A DNA stretch of 64,000 nt from Nereocystis luetkeana (Eukaryota > Sar > Phaeophyceae > Laminariales > Laminariaceae), in the NCBI GenBank assembly GCA_031213475.1, contig JARUPZ010000007.1:6877586-6941585 (forward strand). The letters run 5' to 3'. Made by a program: the position numbers and the translations under genes. Numbering within the stretch: the stretch's first letter is position 1; each line of letters begins with the position of its first letter. This document shows positions 26,501 through 37,484 of this stretch, one piece after another. The notes below the pieces were generated by a model. It worked only from the letters and a program-made list of their open reading frames with translations, was not told the origin of the DNA and searched no databases.

Positions 26501-29500
26501 ATCTAAATCATGACGTAGGCATCGATGATCTGCCCGAGAGGTGTGCAAGACTTCAAGCGAATGGTGACCCCCCCCCCCTCGTGTTTTTTATCCCCCACTC
26601 GATTGCACCCGCTTCCTCGTTTTTTCCTGTCCCGTCTTGGTGACGCAGTCGGGGGCACGTGCTTCATCCGAAGCGTCTTCCCGCGAGTCCACCAACACCA
26701 GCCGCGACAGGGGCGAGGAAGGAGGTAGCGCTGAAGCGTCGTCCAGCGCCTCCTCCTTTCCCACGGGGCGGTCCACCGTAGACGTTGTTTCTGCCATCAA
26801 GAGCCAGAGGCGGAAAAGCAGGCGCGTTTGGATGCGCTCGTCGGTAGCTCTTTGCGCTGTTGTTGCTGCTGTTGTTGTTGTTGGCGTCGTCGTGATGTTT
26901 TTGGTATGCAGTATGCGGCACTGTTTTGGGCCGGGCTCGAATTAATTGTTGTGTAAGGCAGGGGTGTGTCCTAGTCTAATTTCAATATAAAGATGGCCAC
27001 GCTCTTTTATTTCGTCCGACCTGAAAAACTTCTTAACGCCCGAATTCCTAATTGCTGCTCACGTGCTGTAGTAGTAGTAGTTGTTGTTGTTTTCGCATCC
27101 ACTCATCGCCACAATCTACTCCGCGGTCAAAATACACACAAAGACAGGGGTCAAATAATGCTGGAAAGCGGGAAAAAAAGGCGGCACACACAACGAATAT
27201 GGCGACTTAAAAGAAAGACGTCGTCGACATCGTTCCTTTTAGACGCGTCGCTCGGTGTATACATATGCTCTTCCCCTTGTCGAGGAACCCAACTTGGAAA
27301 TCCGTCCGAGGGGTGTACTATCTTGTTATCACCCGTGTGATAAGGTACGCACTGCTTGTTGCTGCTGAAGAAGGGGGAGAAATGTAACAACGCGATGGAA
27401 GTCGCACTCGGCAAACAAAAAAAAGCCCACAGCGTACGGATGAGGAACGTATATATGTGCCCCGAAATATGTAGGTCATGGTTAGGAACTCGATGGTCTG
27501 TCCGCGGTGTGTGCAGTAGTCGAATCGCCTGTCTACCATTTGTCCCGCTGACCCACCATCTATCGAATCGCTCCCCACGACAACACCGCGATATCAGCAT
27601 GGTGCCGAGGGCGAGGAAGTCGCTGATTCCTGCCCCTCGTTCAACCGGAAGGAGCTCAAGCGCCCGGAGGTAAGGGATATGTTGCTGTAGTAGTGTAGAG
27701 TCGGGACGCCCCGTTTCTCTCTTGTCTGTTGCACCATTTGATACCGGTCGGGTTTTGCTAGCGTGCACGCCGGTGTATGTAGATGCCAGTCGGCTTTGCC
27801 GTCTGTACGCGGCGGTGTGTACAGCAAACAATAGCTGCTACAGTAGTTTTCTAGGTGGTAACGCTTTCACGAAACACAAACGGAGGATAAGACCTTTGGG
27901 GGGGTGGGGTGGGGCGGGGCTGCCGCTGTTTTTTGTGCTTGGCCGTTTCACGTTGATGTGTGTGGTTAGTCCACGTGTTCGAGTTTCATTTCTGCGTGCA
28001 TTGTGACTGTGTGTGCTGATAATGTGATGGTATGCACCTCGCAAGCCGTGTCTGTGAGCACCGTTCATGGTGGACCCAAATATAACTATTTTTTTCGCGC
28101 ATGTTGGCACGTCGTGGCACTTAAATGTGAAAAAATCAGACCTTTTGACGGGTCATGACCCGACCTGCGTGTCGGGTCACCCTAAGAGGTTTTTAAAATA
28201 TCACGGGTTGAACCAGGTCACCCTGACCCGACGCGACCTGATCCGACCCGGATCCTCAAAGGTTTGACTGACCTATTCCATGAACAACCCTGAAAAATAT
28301 GCCTTCACCCACTCTATTACGCACCTAGTTGTGGTCTTCCGCTTGTCTTTTCTTTCTCTCCTTGTCGTGTTGGTTGGTTTTACGGTGCCCTTGAACCATC
28401 TGTAGGTCATGGGCTCGCCGCTCGCCCCACCTCTCTGCGCGCTTGATTATCGTCTCTGCGAAATAGTCTTCGGGACCTTGTCCGGGAAAGATGGTGGTAG
28501 CTGCCATTCTTCCGTTATCTCGGCAAGGATGGTCTCGTCGGCGGACTTTGGGTTATTTTCTTAGTTCCCCTTGCCAGGGTTTCCACCCGTCGCCGCTTGT
28601 GCTGGTCGAATCCTCGTGTTTGGGCCCGATGAACGATGCCAGTTTCTACGGCACCGTCGCGGCTTGATCCTCCTCAGGCAAGCCTCTGCCACCCCTAACC
28701 CCGCCCCCCCCCCTCCAGAAAACGTAATGAGCGCCCGAATATTGGAGGTGTCTCCATTTGAAGTAGGAACGGTGCTCCTTCTCGAAAGGGATGCGTGGTC
28801 AAAGGTCGCATGGCAGTATAAGACAAGCAGCAAAGGGGTACGCCCACCCCGAACCGAAATTAAATTAACTCATTTGAGCTGTCATCCATGTGTAAGGCCG
28901 TGGAATGTTGGAGTTATCTCCATTTGGAGTAGGGATGGTGCTCCTTTTCGAAGGGGATGCGTAGTCAATGATCAAATGACTATATAAGGCAAGCAACGAA
29001 GGAGCACGCCACCTAAATTACAATTAACTCATTGAAGCTGTCATCCATATGCAAGGCCATCTCACAAACGGTTCTTAGTAGGATGCAGCTCACCCTTCAT
29101 GCGACTCTCCCAACACCTCACGGCGCTTCGCGCCTGGTGCAAGCAATGTCGGCCAGCCTGGTCGGTGAAAATCCGACATGCTCCGTCCCGGCATTGTAGG
29201 GATGCGAGGGTCTATGTTCATACGACTACGGCCATGCATGATACCGAGTACACCCCTCCCACCCCCGCCCCTCCTCCCCCGACGCGTGCCCTCTAACTAT
29301 TTGCTTATCTCGACCTTTAAAAAAAAAAATAGGTTTGGCGATGTGACAAACTCCTCTGGGACGAAGCTCAACGATCATCTTAGCGGCGGCACCCCTTCGG
29401 CGGCGAAAAAAGTGCTTCAGCTTCACCCGTCGCCCATCGCCGCTCCCTCTGATAATAACGACCTGATGAGCGCCAACATCGGCGGCGGGGACGGAGAGGA

Positions 29501-29633
29501 GAGAGGGGGCAGGAGGAGTTCGCGGCGCGTGTCGTCGAGGACTGGAGCGACGCCCCAGCGTCTCACGGTCGCCGGCCGCACTCGCTCGAGGGTCTCCATG
29601 GCTCCGGCATGCCCGCTCCGCAATTTGCGTTGA
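6861..29633 (+). CDS. Kinesin-8 family motor protein, 15 exons
   Basis: Exons: 6861-7208, 14075-14216, 14897-15087, 16065-16172, 17634-17833, 18845-18977, 20518-20685, 20902-21035, 22558-23127, 23360-23474, 24911-24999, 25605-25896, 26649-26839, 27598-27669 and 29333-29633. All phases agree and give about 1017 residues. The N-terminal motor (about residues 68-430) has VVAVRVRPL, the nucleotide loop [11 protein letters not shown] (from 161), switch I SSRSH (293-297) and switch II DLAGSE (327-332). [27 protein letters not shown] and [11 protein letters not shown] are typical of kinesin-8, whose members walk to microtubule plus ends and limit microtubule or ciliary length. After the neck come a short helical stretch, a Gly/Pro-rich linker, a charged coiled coil (about 640-730) and a Ser/Arg-rich basic tail. 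The exon 8 acceptor, the exon 13 donor (weak, GTCGGT) and the exon 14 acceptor are least certain. The start was chosen as the first ATG of an open frame running into the motor. Confidence 0.93.
8582..8885 (+). repeat. Interspersed repeat, R family, copy 1
   Basis: It resembles the reverse complement of 13218-13545 and of 61015-61312; a fragment also lies at 12891-12935. The element ends in an A-rich tract of about 100 bases, as retroposed sequences do. In copies 1 and 2 the frame reading [11 protein letters not shown] and CPCRFFNPR is kept open, but copy 3 is shifted. No tRNA-like promoter was seen. It could be a SINE-like element or the 3' end of a longer retroelement. Confidence 0.65.
8926..9253 (+). 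mobile_element. tRNA-derived SINE, family B, copy 1
   Basis: The head reads GTCCCCGGTGGCTTGGTAGG, containing an A-box-like TGGCTTGGTAGG at 8934-8945. The B-box (8978-8988, GGTTTAAGTCT) is degenerate compared with the second copy. The body of about 250 bp ends in an A-run. It matches 52193-52526 nearly end to end. The second half of the body resembles family A (see findings). Confidence 0.8.
9939..10455 (+). repeat. C-tailed dispersed repeat, P family, long copy
   Basis: The copy starts near AGGTTGGGTTGG and ends with CATACGACTACGGCCAT, then GAGTACA and a C-run. A second long copy lies at 21935-22447. Shorter copies, all keeping the same 3' end, lie at 17392-17536, 21801-21905 and 28855-29270 on this strand, and at 17862-18290, 18300-18347, 39293-39535, 44398-44442 and 44485-44745 on the other. 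Loss of the 5' part with a fixed 3' end is typical of target-primed retrotransposition. No protein was recognised. Confidence 0.75.
11391..12449. mobile_element. Foldback-type element with long inverted ends
   Basis: The ends 11400-11480 and 12365-12445 are imperfect inverted copies sharing TTTGGTTTTTGAGAGTTGG and GGTCATGACAAGATGAAAAA-like strings, with the CCACTGG block following. A near-perfect 77-bp palindrome lies inside at 12095-12171. No transposase was seen, so it would be non-autonomous. The superfamily is undetermined and no target-site duplication was found. Confidence 0.65.
13218..13545 (-). repeat. Interspersed repeat, R family, copy 2
   Basis: Reverse-oriented relative of 8582-8885, with the pyrimidine-rich side at 13218-13320 corresponding to the A-rich end of copy 1. 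With copy 1 it forms an inverted pair inside one intron, so transcripts could pair there. Confidence 0.65.
16246..16386. repeat. GGGTC-rich degenerate array in kinesin intron 4
   Basis: Many copies of CGACCCGACCC and its complement, broken by GTGAGATTCCAAAAC-like spacers. Similar arrays occur at 28139-28265 and 33535-33695, with the same GTGAGATTTCGAAAAC-like spacer. Confidence 0.75.
17392..17536 (+). repeat. P-family repeat, 5'-truncated copy
   Basis: Keeps the conserved 3' portion (GGTCGGTGAAAACCCGAC, then CATACGACTACGGCCATGCA) and ends in a C-rich tract. It lies in kinesin intron 4, just upstream of exon 5. Confidence 0.7.
17862..18290 (-). repeat. P-family repeat, long reverse copy
   Basis: Reverse complement of about 430 bp of the P family, directly after kinesin exon 5. 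A 3'-end-only scrap in the same direction follows at 18300-18347. A G-run tract with one run over 15 bases occupies about 18360-18480, corresponding to the C-rich side of the family. Confidence 0.75.
20157..20375 (-). repeat. ATCGATA-rich repeat, copy 1
   Basis: A segment rich in TATCGAAA-like words that matches, inverted, 21108-21300 and also resembles 47640-47830. Shared internal strings are CCCTGGCATCC and TGACACT. Copies 1 and 2 bracket kinesin exons 7 and 8. Confidence 0.6.
21108..21300 (+). repeat. ATCGATA-rich repeat, copy 2
   Basis: Begins TTGGATATCGTATCGAAAGG and contains CCCTGGCATCCCCGG. It is the inverted partner of 20157-20375, in kinesin intron 8. Confidence 0.6.
21801..21905 (+). 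repeat. P-family repeat, short copy
   Basis: Only the last 100 or so bases of the family, from CTCCGTCTCGGCAT to the conserved 3' end, with C-runs on both sides. Confidence 0.65.
21935..22447 (+). repeat. P-family repeat, second long copy
   Basis: Near full-length relative of 9939-10455, starting AGGTTGGGTTGTCGG and ending GAGTACACCCCCC. It lies in kinesin intron 8, ending about 110 bases before exon 9. Confidence 0.75.
23515..23566. repeat. (TAG)n / (CAG)n microsatellite
   Basis: About 17 trinucleotide units, mostly AGT/TAG with a few CAG, 40 bases after the donor of kinesin exon 10. Confidence 0.9.
24301..24385. mobile_element. Palindromic MITE (TTAA family), degenerate copy
   Basis: Inverted arms around a short centre: GGGCTGCAGCCCCCTTTTGG at the left and CCAAAACGAGACTGCAGTAC at the right. 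It resembles the better copies at 50408-50504 and 48753-48858 but has lost the flanking TTAA. It lies in kinesin intron 10. Confidence 0.6.
26350..26545 (+). repeat. D-family dispersed repeat in kinesin intron 12
   Basis: Matches 34316-34505 closely (GATCTGTATGGTGCAGAT-type core, then CATGTCGTAGATGATGCAGG and GACAACATGAGCTA). A partial copy resembling its 3' part lies at about 27450-27520. Confidence 0.6.
28139..28265. repeat. GGGTC-rich degenerate array in kinesin intron 14
   Basis: Second array of GACCCGAC-type words, related to 16246-16386 and 33535-33695. Confidence 0.7.
28738..29060. repeat. Tandem pair of about 150-bp units before a P-family copy
   Basis: Two diverged units (about 28738-28895 and 28905-29060) share TCTCCATTTG-AGTAGG, GGTGCTCCTT and TAACTCATT-GAGCTGTCATCCAT strings. 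The second runs into a P-family 3' part (to 29270). Words from the same unit recur inverted near 44765-44830 and 46437-46510. Confidence 0.55.
28855..29270 (+). repeat. P-family repeat in kinesin intron 14
   Basis: Contains the P-family 3' region from TCATTGAAGCTGTCATCCAT to CATACGACTACGGCCATGCA and a C-rich end. Its 5' part is replaced by the tandem unit described for 28738-29060. It ends about 60 bases before the acceptor of the last kinesin exon. Confidence 0.65.
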
Positions 29634-30660
29634 AATATCGCTGATATCTATTTAGCCCTCTTTTTACTATTTTGCAATGAATGATCATATTTTATGTGTT
29701 AGGTCTTCGTCCCCCCGGAAGCGTGGGTGTACTTCTAAAGGTGTTAACGGGCGGAGGGTTTCAGTGGTTAGTTGGCGTTTGCTGCACGAGTTATGGTGTC
29801 GAGGTTGTCGAGGTAGAGTGGAATGGTTATTGGGTGGGTTCGGGTTCTCATGGCTCGACAGTTCGTGCATGGTCGGAGTGGTGCTTTGTTGGATCGTGGC
29901 GCAGGTGGCTGTGAGGACTATTTGTGAGGGGGGAGGCGGGGGGGGCGGAGGGAGGGTCATCAAATATTTTGGCACATGTCATGCGTCGCTTTCGTTCGTA
30001 CACACGTCCTTGTTTTTCTGGATTTGCGCTCGGAAGCTGCCCACGTTGTTCGCACCGTCCTGTACGATCTAGTAGTACACAATGCATTGGCTCTATGTAA
30101 AAGAGTCTGGTCTAGGTGTGTTGAAACCACCAGCGCTGCAGCCGGATGGCACTCCAAGTTGTGAATCCCTGCTTTGAACTGTTCGAGTTCCGGATACTCT
30201 GGAAGGTGCTGTTTCCGGGATAGCTTGAAGTTTCGATGAAGACCGCAAGGTCGAACCAAAATGCACTGGGACAACGGGAGATGTTGAAAAGAGGGAATGG
30301 GGGGGGGCAGGGGTGGTGTCGGCTAGCTTGTGTCGATCCGCGCCGCGATCGATGTTTTTCGGTAGATGGAAAAAAGGCGCGTAACCTTTACACTGCATTT
30401 AAGGAAGCCATCGTTTTTTTTTCTCGTTTTCAGGTTTGTACGACCGTGTCTTTTTTTGTTGCTGGTCCTCGGGTGGGTTGGTTGTTTCGTAGCAACTCAT
30501 CAGCGGTTACGCTGTGTGACTGTCCTTATCCCTGCATCGGCAGTACACCGTTTTTTTGCTAGTTTCTTGTTTTACCGCACCTCGTTATGCTCTCACGCTT
30601 GATGGTTGTTCTTACACCTCTGTAACGACGGCACGCATAAGGGTCGCGTTCTTATGGACA

Positions 30661-30825
30661 GGATGACGCATGCAGATGCCGATGGTCTTCGCCAAGCATT
30701 TCTGTTGCGCACTGCCGAGGTCAGGCGTCTGTGCACGATATCTGGCACGGCTGACATGTCCAGAGAACACTTGAGCGCACCGCTCCGTGAGCGTTGTACA
30801 TGCGTACACGTGGGTCAGCGAAACG
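30661..30825 (+). other. Possible orphan coding exon
   Basis: An open, GC-rich frame reading DRMTHADADGLRQAFLLRTA and continuing without a stop to a plausible GTAAGC donor at 30826. An AG acceptor precedes it at about 30660. The composition resembles the exons nearby more than the spacer, but no family was recognised and no neighbouring exon was found. It may be chance. Confidence 0.2.
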
Positions 30826-33534
30826 TAAGCTTCCTTTGGTACTTGTTAAGATGTTTCCGTCCAGTCTACGAGTAGCACCTTAGCGCATTGCTTCTGGTTC
30901 TATCACCACAAACAGAGGGGCTTCGTGCGCGTAGTTAATATTTTCATTTCGGCGTCCGGCGCATGCGATTTTTCCCCGCCCTGAAGCCGGGAAAGATAAC
31001 GTATCGCGAGTGAGGCAATCGGTAGAGGTCCCCTCGTTTCCTTATCTTTCGACCAAAAGCCGCAGGGGGTGTGTGGTTTAGGGCTAGACGAGTCCTGACC
31101 GCGATCTGCCTCTTTTGAATTCCCAGAACCGCGACTTAGAGCAACACATTCAATCTACTTATGGTATAAAAGTACGGACAATGAAGTGTAGTCAATTATG
31201 GCCGGAGTCTGCACGAAAAGGACTGGAAGCAGTCGAGCCCAATCTGTGGTTTGTTGTGAGATATCATTGTTTGTAAAGGTGAATCGTTTCCAGAGAGCCA
31301 TACAGAGCAGTTAACATATCTGTGACGGATGGTGTTCCATCCCCACGCAGTGCTGAAGGTCTACCCACATGTAGCAATCGCCTGGGAAGTTTTATTTTTG
31401 CTACGCAAAATCGTATCTTGTAGCAACAATAACGGTTAGATTGTACGTGTGGCGCCTGCGGTCTCTCCTACACACCCACTTTTAATGAAAGGCCTGGTAC
31501 GTGTTCCCTCTAGTTTTTGTCTGTCCCCTGTCTGTTTTCAGTTATCGGTTCTCTTACCGCTGCTATACCATGCATACTTACCCGTTGCGCAGCACGTACT
31601 GTCTTCTGGGGAGTTCGCCACGAGGACATTTCTCATCATCTATGTACGTACGTAGATCGAGTACGACGATTTCTGGCTTGAACTACTGTTCCATCGGGTT
31701 TGGCAGTAAGTGTAGGCATCGTAGCTCGGAGTGTAGATTCACCTATTAATCTATTGACGGCATAGTAAGTACATCCATTCAGTGACGTACTGTAGATTAA
31801 AGCTGCAGCGAGGTTTCACGGTTTGCATCTTCTGCGGCCCCCGGTGAAGATTGCTCTCCGAATTATCCAGTGCCCGGTCCCACCAGACCAGCCCTTTATT
31901 ACACGAAGGCGCACGGAGGGGCATGTTTTGACTGCCGTTTACATTTTTTTTTTTTTTTTATCTTCGGAGATCTGGGTAAAAAAGGCTTACGCCGTTCTTC
32001 TTCTAGCGGTACAGTAGCTCTGCCGTACAAGTCCAGCAATCTGAGCGACTACTAGTACTGCGGCTGTTGAATCCTCATCCTTGCCAGGCAGTGACACAGA
32101 CTCACACAGATTACAATCCTTACGTTCCAACAAGTTATGGCCTTCGGAAAAACTTGCCACCAATAGGTTTTGAGCCCCGGCAAAATATTCTAGCGCAGAT
32201 CAAGGCAGGCTACGACCGCTTTAACTGCGGTTGATGAAATCCAATAACTAACTGTTTGTTTTGGTGAGGAGCTAGCTCGCCGCCTATCTCGAACATGGTG
32301 AAGACTATCGCTCTGCAGAAGGAAGAAGTGGAAGGTTTGGTCGAGCACGACATAATATTCCTGGTACGTGTTTATGGATGACGTTCTGCTTGACTCACAA
32401 CGCTGTGCCCCCTGTTTGATTTAGCCTTCGAGTGGACGGGAAAAGGAACATCACTGCAGGCGAATTATGCGGCGCTACTTCTAGAACAAAGTGATGCCGC
32501 CGTGGATGACGTCATCTGTCGACCAGGGATTTTTGGCCAATCAGAAAACTGCGGGCACCTTTTCTTGCTGTCTATGTAAAGACTAAAGCATCCACCTATT
32601 ACAAACTAATTAAAAATACTGATTTGTCGTGTCCGCACTTTCATGCTTTCTGAGCATTCGGACGGCGACAGATGGCGGTGGGTATACAGATCGAGCTGAA
32701 TGCGCACAGTATATCGTAGCCTCATTTTTGCTGTAACTTGCAATGAATTGGCCTCTCGTTTTGCGCCGCACGCTATTTTCACCACGCGCCTTACGTAGAC
32801 TGCGACCATCGTCACGATACAAAGTGCCTGACAGTAACATCTCGGTGGCGATAGTAACCTAGGCAATACGATAAGGGATCATACCGATGGAGATTGCGCG
32901 TGGTTTCTGATGGTTCAAAGCGACTACTAAGGGCGAACATAGTGATCAGGATCAAACATGTCTGGCAAAAATACTGGAATATATAGTGTTTTTGTATATA
33001 TATGACGGGTCCTGATCACTATTAACATGGTCCCCCGCAATAGTATAACCACCAGTCTTGGACGGCTCCTTGGTGGGGCGACATGGTTGCCTTGCTTTGG
33101 ATGGAGCATTTGACGTGGAAGAAAACACACGAGGTGTGTGCGCCTTGAACGTGTGATATTTGAGCGCGATGCCGACAAACAGTACCTGCGGTATGCAAGG
33201 GCGCTCCTACAGCAGAAGAAGTGCGAGTGAGTGTTGGCACGGGTTGATCAGAAGTCGCATCGCCTCGGCTAGGGAGGGTGATACCCCGGAATATTCTCAA
33301 CACCAAGAAGAACACCTGACGTTTACTTTAACATTTGCCTTACTTGCCTGAAAGGGTCCAGTACCCATCTATGCAGCGTAGTACAATAAATACCACGACA
33401 ACGTGTGCATGCTGAATGGGCGACGACGCATGAATTCCACATTCTGAGCAGAGGAGCAGATAAATGCAAGCACGCAAATGAGACAGAAAAACAAATTAAC
33501 GGTATGATACAGCAGCGAATTTCGCGGGCTGATA

Positions 33535-33695
33535 ACGGGTCGGATCGAACCACGCGGGTCAGGTCCGGTGGGGGTGACCCGACCCGATCCGTGAGAGTTC
33601 GAAAACCTCCTAACCTGATTCGACCCGACCCAACCCGACCCGTGAGATTTCGAAAACTTCCTGACCCGACCCGCGGGTTGGGGCCATGACCGGTG
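33535..33695. repeat. GGGTC-rich degenerate array
   Basis: Third array of GACCCGACCC words with GTGAGATTTCGAAAAC spacers, related to 16246-16386. Confidence 0.75.
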
Positions 33696-33897
33696 AAGAG
33701 CCTTGCAAATTTCCAGTTGGCATGGAGCAATACTATTTTATTCACCTTCCAACAAGTTGCAGATACGCAGCATAATTCACATCTCCCATTACTAATACTC
33801 GTGTCCCTTTCACCGCGACTGACACCCGCCAAAAAACAGCAATAATTGCAAGAAAAAAACTGGCATCATAGAACACAGGAGTTTTGAAAAACACTCA

Positions 33898-33925
33898 CCC
33901 ACCCACCCACCCACCCACCCACCCA
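33898..33925. repeat. (ACCC)n microsatellite
   Basis: About seven perfect CACC/ACCC tetranucleotide units. Confidence 0.9.
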
Positions 33926-34315
33926 CGTGGGCGCGATAAAAAAAAAGGAGCTCATTGCCTCAATCCAAAGAGGTGATACTCGACTCCAAAGAGTAAAACT
34001 ATTGAGGAACAACCACTGTACCTCGGAAGTTTCTTGTCTCCGAACAACCTCTACTACCTACTGCTGTGCGCCGTGCACACGCAATTCTATGCCACGTTCC
34101 TGCGGGAGAATCGTGACGTTGCTTCGTCCACTACCATCGCGGTCGCGACGGACCGCCTTGATAAGAAGGAACCCTGTAGGTTCATCTGTGGTTCTGTGTC
34201 ACTGCATCCCTAAAAGAATAAACAAAGCACCGCGTCACAACCCGAACATTCTACACCTCGGACGAATCACCATCTGTCTACAGATAGATTATCTACTGTA
34301 GATCCTAACGCTCCG

Positions 34316-34505
34316 TGATGTTGTGCAGGATCTGTACAGTGCAGATCCAACCCAGGAAACATGTCCTAGGACATGCAGGTTATACGGCTATCAACCCGGC
34401 AACACGAGCTAGATCCTACAGATCAGGAACATGTCTATCTGCCCTGAAATATCTACTGTAGATTATCAAGTGGTAATCGATGGTGTCCGATGTGTCGAAC
34501 GCTCA
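34316..34505 (+). repeat. D-family dispersed repeat
   Basis: Close relative of 26350-26545: GTTGTGCAGGATCTGTACAG, CATGCAGGTTATACGGC and CTGCCCTGAAATATCTACT strings occur in the same order. Confidence 0.6.
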
Positions 34506-34999
34506 CGAAAAAAATAACAATCCATTGCTCTACTACTGATGTACAGCCAACTACTAACCCGTGACCGATCACTGTCGTACCGTCCTCGGTCGCTTAGGCC
34601 GCGGGACAAACTTGCATCACGGGAAGCAGTAGTCGGTCAACACCCACCCGTGTGCTGGAACACAGGGAGAGGAGGCAAGCCCCCGTACAACCCCGCTGTA
34701 GTCTATACTATTATTGGCCCCTTTCCCTCGCCCGAGAAATCGCTAAAGCTGGGCAGCCTAGATGCGCTGTAGTGCTGACGAAGACATGGTTGCAACCACG
34801 CGAATAAACGCAGCGTGGGACACTCGCGTGACCTCAGGCAGATTTCCTACCAGAGTAAGCATTCCCTCATTCAGTCCGCAGCATAAGTGAAGTGTCTGGG
34901 GCCCCGAACCCCGAACCCCTCGCCGGCGGCAAAAAAAAAGAACGTCCCCTGCTTGTCTGAGTCACATCGGCTAAGTCGTTCTCAGAAAAGATTGTTTCT

Positions 35000-36290
35000 C
35001 CTTGCGCAACGCCGCCAGTGCACCATTGCACCCAAGCGATCTCGTCTCAGAGACACAGTTTCCCCCCGCCGGCACAAACCGCCTTTTACGGCAGACGCTC
35101 ACCCCGCAAACAATCACGACTGACGAGGCAGGCAAGCATCGATCCCCCAACGGCGTCCGACTACGGCCGGCTCGACCCACTTGACCACTACACCCCACGC
35201 CATCCATCGACGACGCCAACACAGACCCGCCCTTGTCTCAGAGACATGATTCGCCGCAACGTTCAACCCCCCCGGGCCAAACCGCCTTTTACGGTAGGCG
35301 CCCACCCCGCAAATAATCGAGACTGACGAGGCAGGCAAACATCGATCCCAGAGCGGCGTCCGATTCCGGCCGGCCCCATCCACTCCGCTGCCACACCCCA
35401 CTCCGTCCATCGACGACGCCAGCACACCCACCCCTTATCTCGTCTCAGAGACATGGTTCGCAGTAACGATTGACTCCGTCCGTCCGCACACACCGCCTAT
35501 CACGACATACGCTCACTGCGCAAAAAACTGACGACGGTCGATCCAGGTAAGCATCGATCACAGGGGCATCCGATTCAGGCCAACTTCGCCACCAAACCCC
35601 ACGCCGTCCATCGATGGTGCCAACACACACCCACCCTCATCTCATCTCAAAGACATGGTTCGCCGCAACGCTTAACCCCACCCGCCCGCACAAATCACCA
35701 ATAACAGCAGACGTTCACCCCGCGAACAATCACGACTGACGAGACAGACAAGCATCAATCCTACAGCGGCGGCCAATTCCGGCCGGCTCGACCCACTCCG
35801 CCACCACACCCCACGCCATCCATCGCCGGCGCCAAAAAACACCCACCCTTATCCCGTCTCAAGAGGCATGGTTCGCAGTTAGGTTTAACGCCACCCGTCG
35901 GCTCCAACCGCCTTTGACGGCAGACGTTCACCCCGCGAAAACTGGCGGCAGTTGAGAGCAGGCAAGCATCGATCTCACAGGGGGATCCGAGGTCCAGTCG
36001 CCTCGACCCTCTCTACTACCACAACTCACGCTGTCTATCGACGACCCCAACACAACGCCCACCCCGCAAAAAACGACGACGGTCGAGACAGGCAAGCATC
36101 GTTTCCACAGGAGCGTCCGAGATCCAGCCGGATCCACAACGCAGCACCACAGCCCACGCCGCACACCCACGGCGTCAACACACCCATTATTTCGGACACA
36201 CACCCAGTGCGCCAGCAGACGCACCAAGCGCGCAATACGCATAGCCAACTAGGGCAGAAAAAAGCGATTACCGCAAAAACAAAAACTCTC
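35000..36290. repeat. Satellite array, unit about 190-212 bp
   Basis: The phrase TCTCAGAGACATGGTTCGC (with variants) recurs at 35045, 35236, 35443, 35645 and 35857, spacings of 191, 207, 202 and 212. Each unit also carries a CACCCCGCAAACAATCACGA block, a GGCAAGCATCGATC block and a CCACGCCATCCATCGACGAC block, in order. A sixth, decayed unit follows from about 36050. GC-rich on this strand with many C-runs. Frames on the minus strand stay open through the units, but they track the repeat rather than a protein family. Confidence 0.85.
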
Positions 36291-37484
36291 CAAGGGGCGA
36301 AGTAGGAACAATAAATAAACGTCACCACACCTATACATGATCACATGAGGGTAAAATTATTCCTGGCTAGCGAGAATCCTATGGACGTACAACCTGCTCC
36401 GGAGTACTACGCACGGCCCTCTTGTGCCAGCTACGGCGCGCAACCCTAGAAGGTGTCATGTCGCGCAAGACCGCACCGTGATTGCGATGACGTGTAGCGC
36501 TCAATATGGGACTTAATAGTTTACGCCCAGCGCATCGTGGCACTCCGTAGGCAGAGACAACAAAATTCAGGTTCCATCGATCAATGAGTGATATGATGGA
36601 TGCCTACAACGGCGCCGTCCGAGCGGTTCTAGCAGAACAGGCATCTGCGTGGAAGCCTATATAGCTACACCCGCCGCGCAATGTGTCTTTACGCACAACG
36701 CCTCCCATGACCCTGTAAGTCTGTAGCTACACCCATCGTTCACTTGTCTTTCCACATAATCGCCTGCCGCGATCTGGACACCCGTGCTATACTATAGTAG
36801 CCCGATAGGCATCATCTTCTCTCCGTGTCTTCTCAATCGATGTGCATGCTGCCGTGTTGGGCGTTGCTGCGGTCAAGCCAACACCACCATCGACGCGAAG
36901 ACAACACAAGCGCCGGAAGCGACACATGACGAAAGGCGAGGTTAGCTTCAAAATTGCAGATATGGCGAGCTGATGCTGTAACCGAGTGGGGTCCTCTTCG
37001 TTCAGTTGTTTTGTACGCACTTGATTGGTCTTGCTTGCCTTCAAAGAATGAAGCAAGCTTGCACCAAAGTCGTGCCGATCACACTGTCCTATTCACGTGT
37101 TCCACTTCTATTCTGTCATATATGTTGCTACCGACAGGTGAACGGGCGATCAAGGGGTACATTTCCAGCGACAAAAGCGAGGCGGTAAAAAGCACCGCGG
37201 CAAGCGCGAGAACAAGAGAAGGGCAAAGGAAGACCGCAAAAGGAACGAATCGACCTGACACGGGGAAGACGAGGGGGTAGTGCTCGCCCCTGCGCGTTCT
37301 GCAACAAGAATGAAGCAATGCACACATAGATACATAAATTACTTTGTACTGGTACATTTTTTCTTCCATTGAGACACTTTTCGTCGCGCCTGTTTTTGTG
37401 ACCACAGGCTAGACTTCAGGATAAAGGAGAGCTATTGCAAGAACATCATGATTGCCATCAGCATTAATCACACACATGACACGC

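Larger units (their letters stand above)
29634..37484. other. Convergent intergenic spacer
   Basis: Lies between the kinesin stop codon and the transporter stop codon, so it holds both 3' ends; no clear poly(A) signals were chosen. Contents listed separately are a possible orphan exon (30661-30825), a GGGTC array (33535-33695), an ACCC run (33898-33925), a D-family repeat (34316-34505) and a satellite (35000-36290). The rest (29634-30660, 30826-33530, 36291-37484) shows no gene or structured repeat that I could recognise. Confidence 0.6.

Noticed and set aside
35113-36248. Open frames on the minus strand at 35-36 kb as a Cys/Trp-rich secreted protein
   Set aside because: They follow the satellite unit; no family was recognised and the frames shift between units.
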